A DNA stretch of 14,473 nucleotides from Actinomycetes bacterium (GTDB taxonomy: Bacteria; Actinomycetota; Actinomycetes; Actinomycetales; Microbacteriaceae), in NCBI GenBank assembly GCA_023386365.1, contig JAEWJX010000099.1, positions 1 through 14,473 on the forward strand, given 5' to 3'. The notes beneath the pieces were generated by a model. The model ran no database searches. It was not told the origin of the DNA and was given only the letters and a program-made list of their open reading frames with translations. Below, in pieces: positions 14,280-14,473 of the stretch (the first letter of the stretch is position 1; the number at the start of each line of letters is the position of its first letter). Made by a program: the position numbers and the translations under genes.

Positions 14280-14473
14280 GCCGAGGCGGTGATGGGTTTC
14301 TTCACGAAGTTCGGCGACGGGGCGTGCGATGTGGCGCCGCTCACCGGTCTGAACAAGCGCCAGGTCAGGCAGATCGCGGTCCAGCTGGGCGCGCCCGAGC
14401 ACCTAGCGAAGAAGGTGCCGACTGCCGATCTCGAAGAGCTTCGCCCGCTGCTGCCCGATGAGGAGTCCTACGG
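14280..14473 (+). CDS. nadE: Fragment of ammonia-dependent NAD+ synthetase (NadE), truncated at both ends
   Basis: In one open frame running off the window, the sequence reads AEAVMGFFTKFGDG, then LTGLNKRQVRQIAVQLGAPE, KVPTADLEELRP and LPDEESY. This matches the C-terminal half of NadE, which converts deamido-NAD to NAD with ATP and ammonia. In E. coli the same stretch reads AEAITGFFTKYGDG...LNKRQ...PTADLEDDRPSLPDE. The N-terminal ATP pyrophosphatase part (SGGxDS motif) and the usual GTDHA before AEA are missing. Instead a C run precedes the homology, with no plausible start; the ATG at 14292 is internal. An AGG and a CTA codon are unlike the codon choice of the genes to the left. Since NadE is normally essential, the truncation probably reflects an assembly join, not gene decay. 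Confidence 0.8.

Overview
This is a very GC-rich bacterial window with codons ending almost always in G or C. The gene content (class II glutamine amidotransferase, YbdK-type ligase, lipoprotein solute-binding protein, a PL8 lyase ending in a sortase-type tail) and frequent ggatg/gcatcc contexts suggest an actinobacterium, probably Microbacteriaceae. The family assignment is inference. No RNA gene, insertion sequence or CRISPR array was seen.

Layout. (1) Positions 1-2079 hold the 3' part of a multidomain gene: the end of one TIM barrel, an HPPD-like VOC module (3-dehydroshikimate dehydratase, QuiC-like) and a second sugar-isomerase-type TIM barrel. (2) A YbdK-type carboxylate-amine ligase (2113-3228, minus) and an EgtC-like class II glutamine amidotransferase (3329-4171, plus) diverge from a 100-bp spacer. 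(3) An alpha/beta hydrolase (4206-5078, minus), a small two-helix membrane protein (5247-5813, plus) and a GntR/FCD regulator (5831-6475, minus) follow. The regulator diverges from a second alpha/beta hydrolase (6613-7317, plus) across a spacer with two near-identical AT-rich palindromes. (4) A phosphotransferase-fold protein lies at 7411-8283. (5) A carbohydrate-uptake and depolymerisation pair follows: a LacI-type operator inside a promoter, a solute-binding lipoprotein (8549-9844), an intercistronic stem-loop and a 1420-residue secreted, probably wall-anchored PL8 lyase (9973-14235). (6) The last ~190 bases encode an internal piece of ammonia-dependent NAD+ synthetase (NadE), missing its N-terminus.

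How the genes may work together. The clearest functional unit is region 5: the lyase would cut an acidic polysaccharide at the cell surface and the binding protein would capture products. The transport permeases and the LacI-type repressor are not in the window. Region 3 looks like a GntR regulator controlling itself and a hydrolase. Region 2 resembles the ligase/hydrolase logic of gamma-glutamyl metabolism as in ergothioneine EgtA/EgtC, but without EgtB, EgtD or EgtE.

Caution. Both window ends carry long C runs (18-33 and 14264-14276), and the genes beside them are broken exactly there. These look like assembly or scaffolding joins, so gene order should not be trusted across them.
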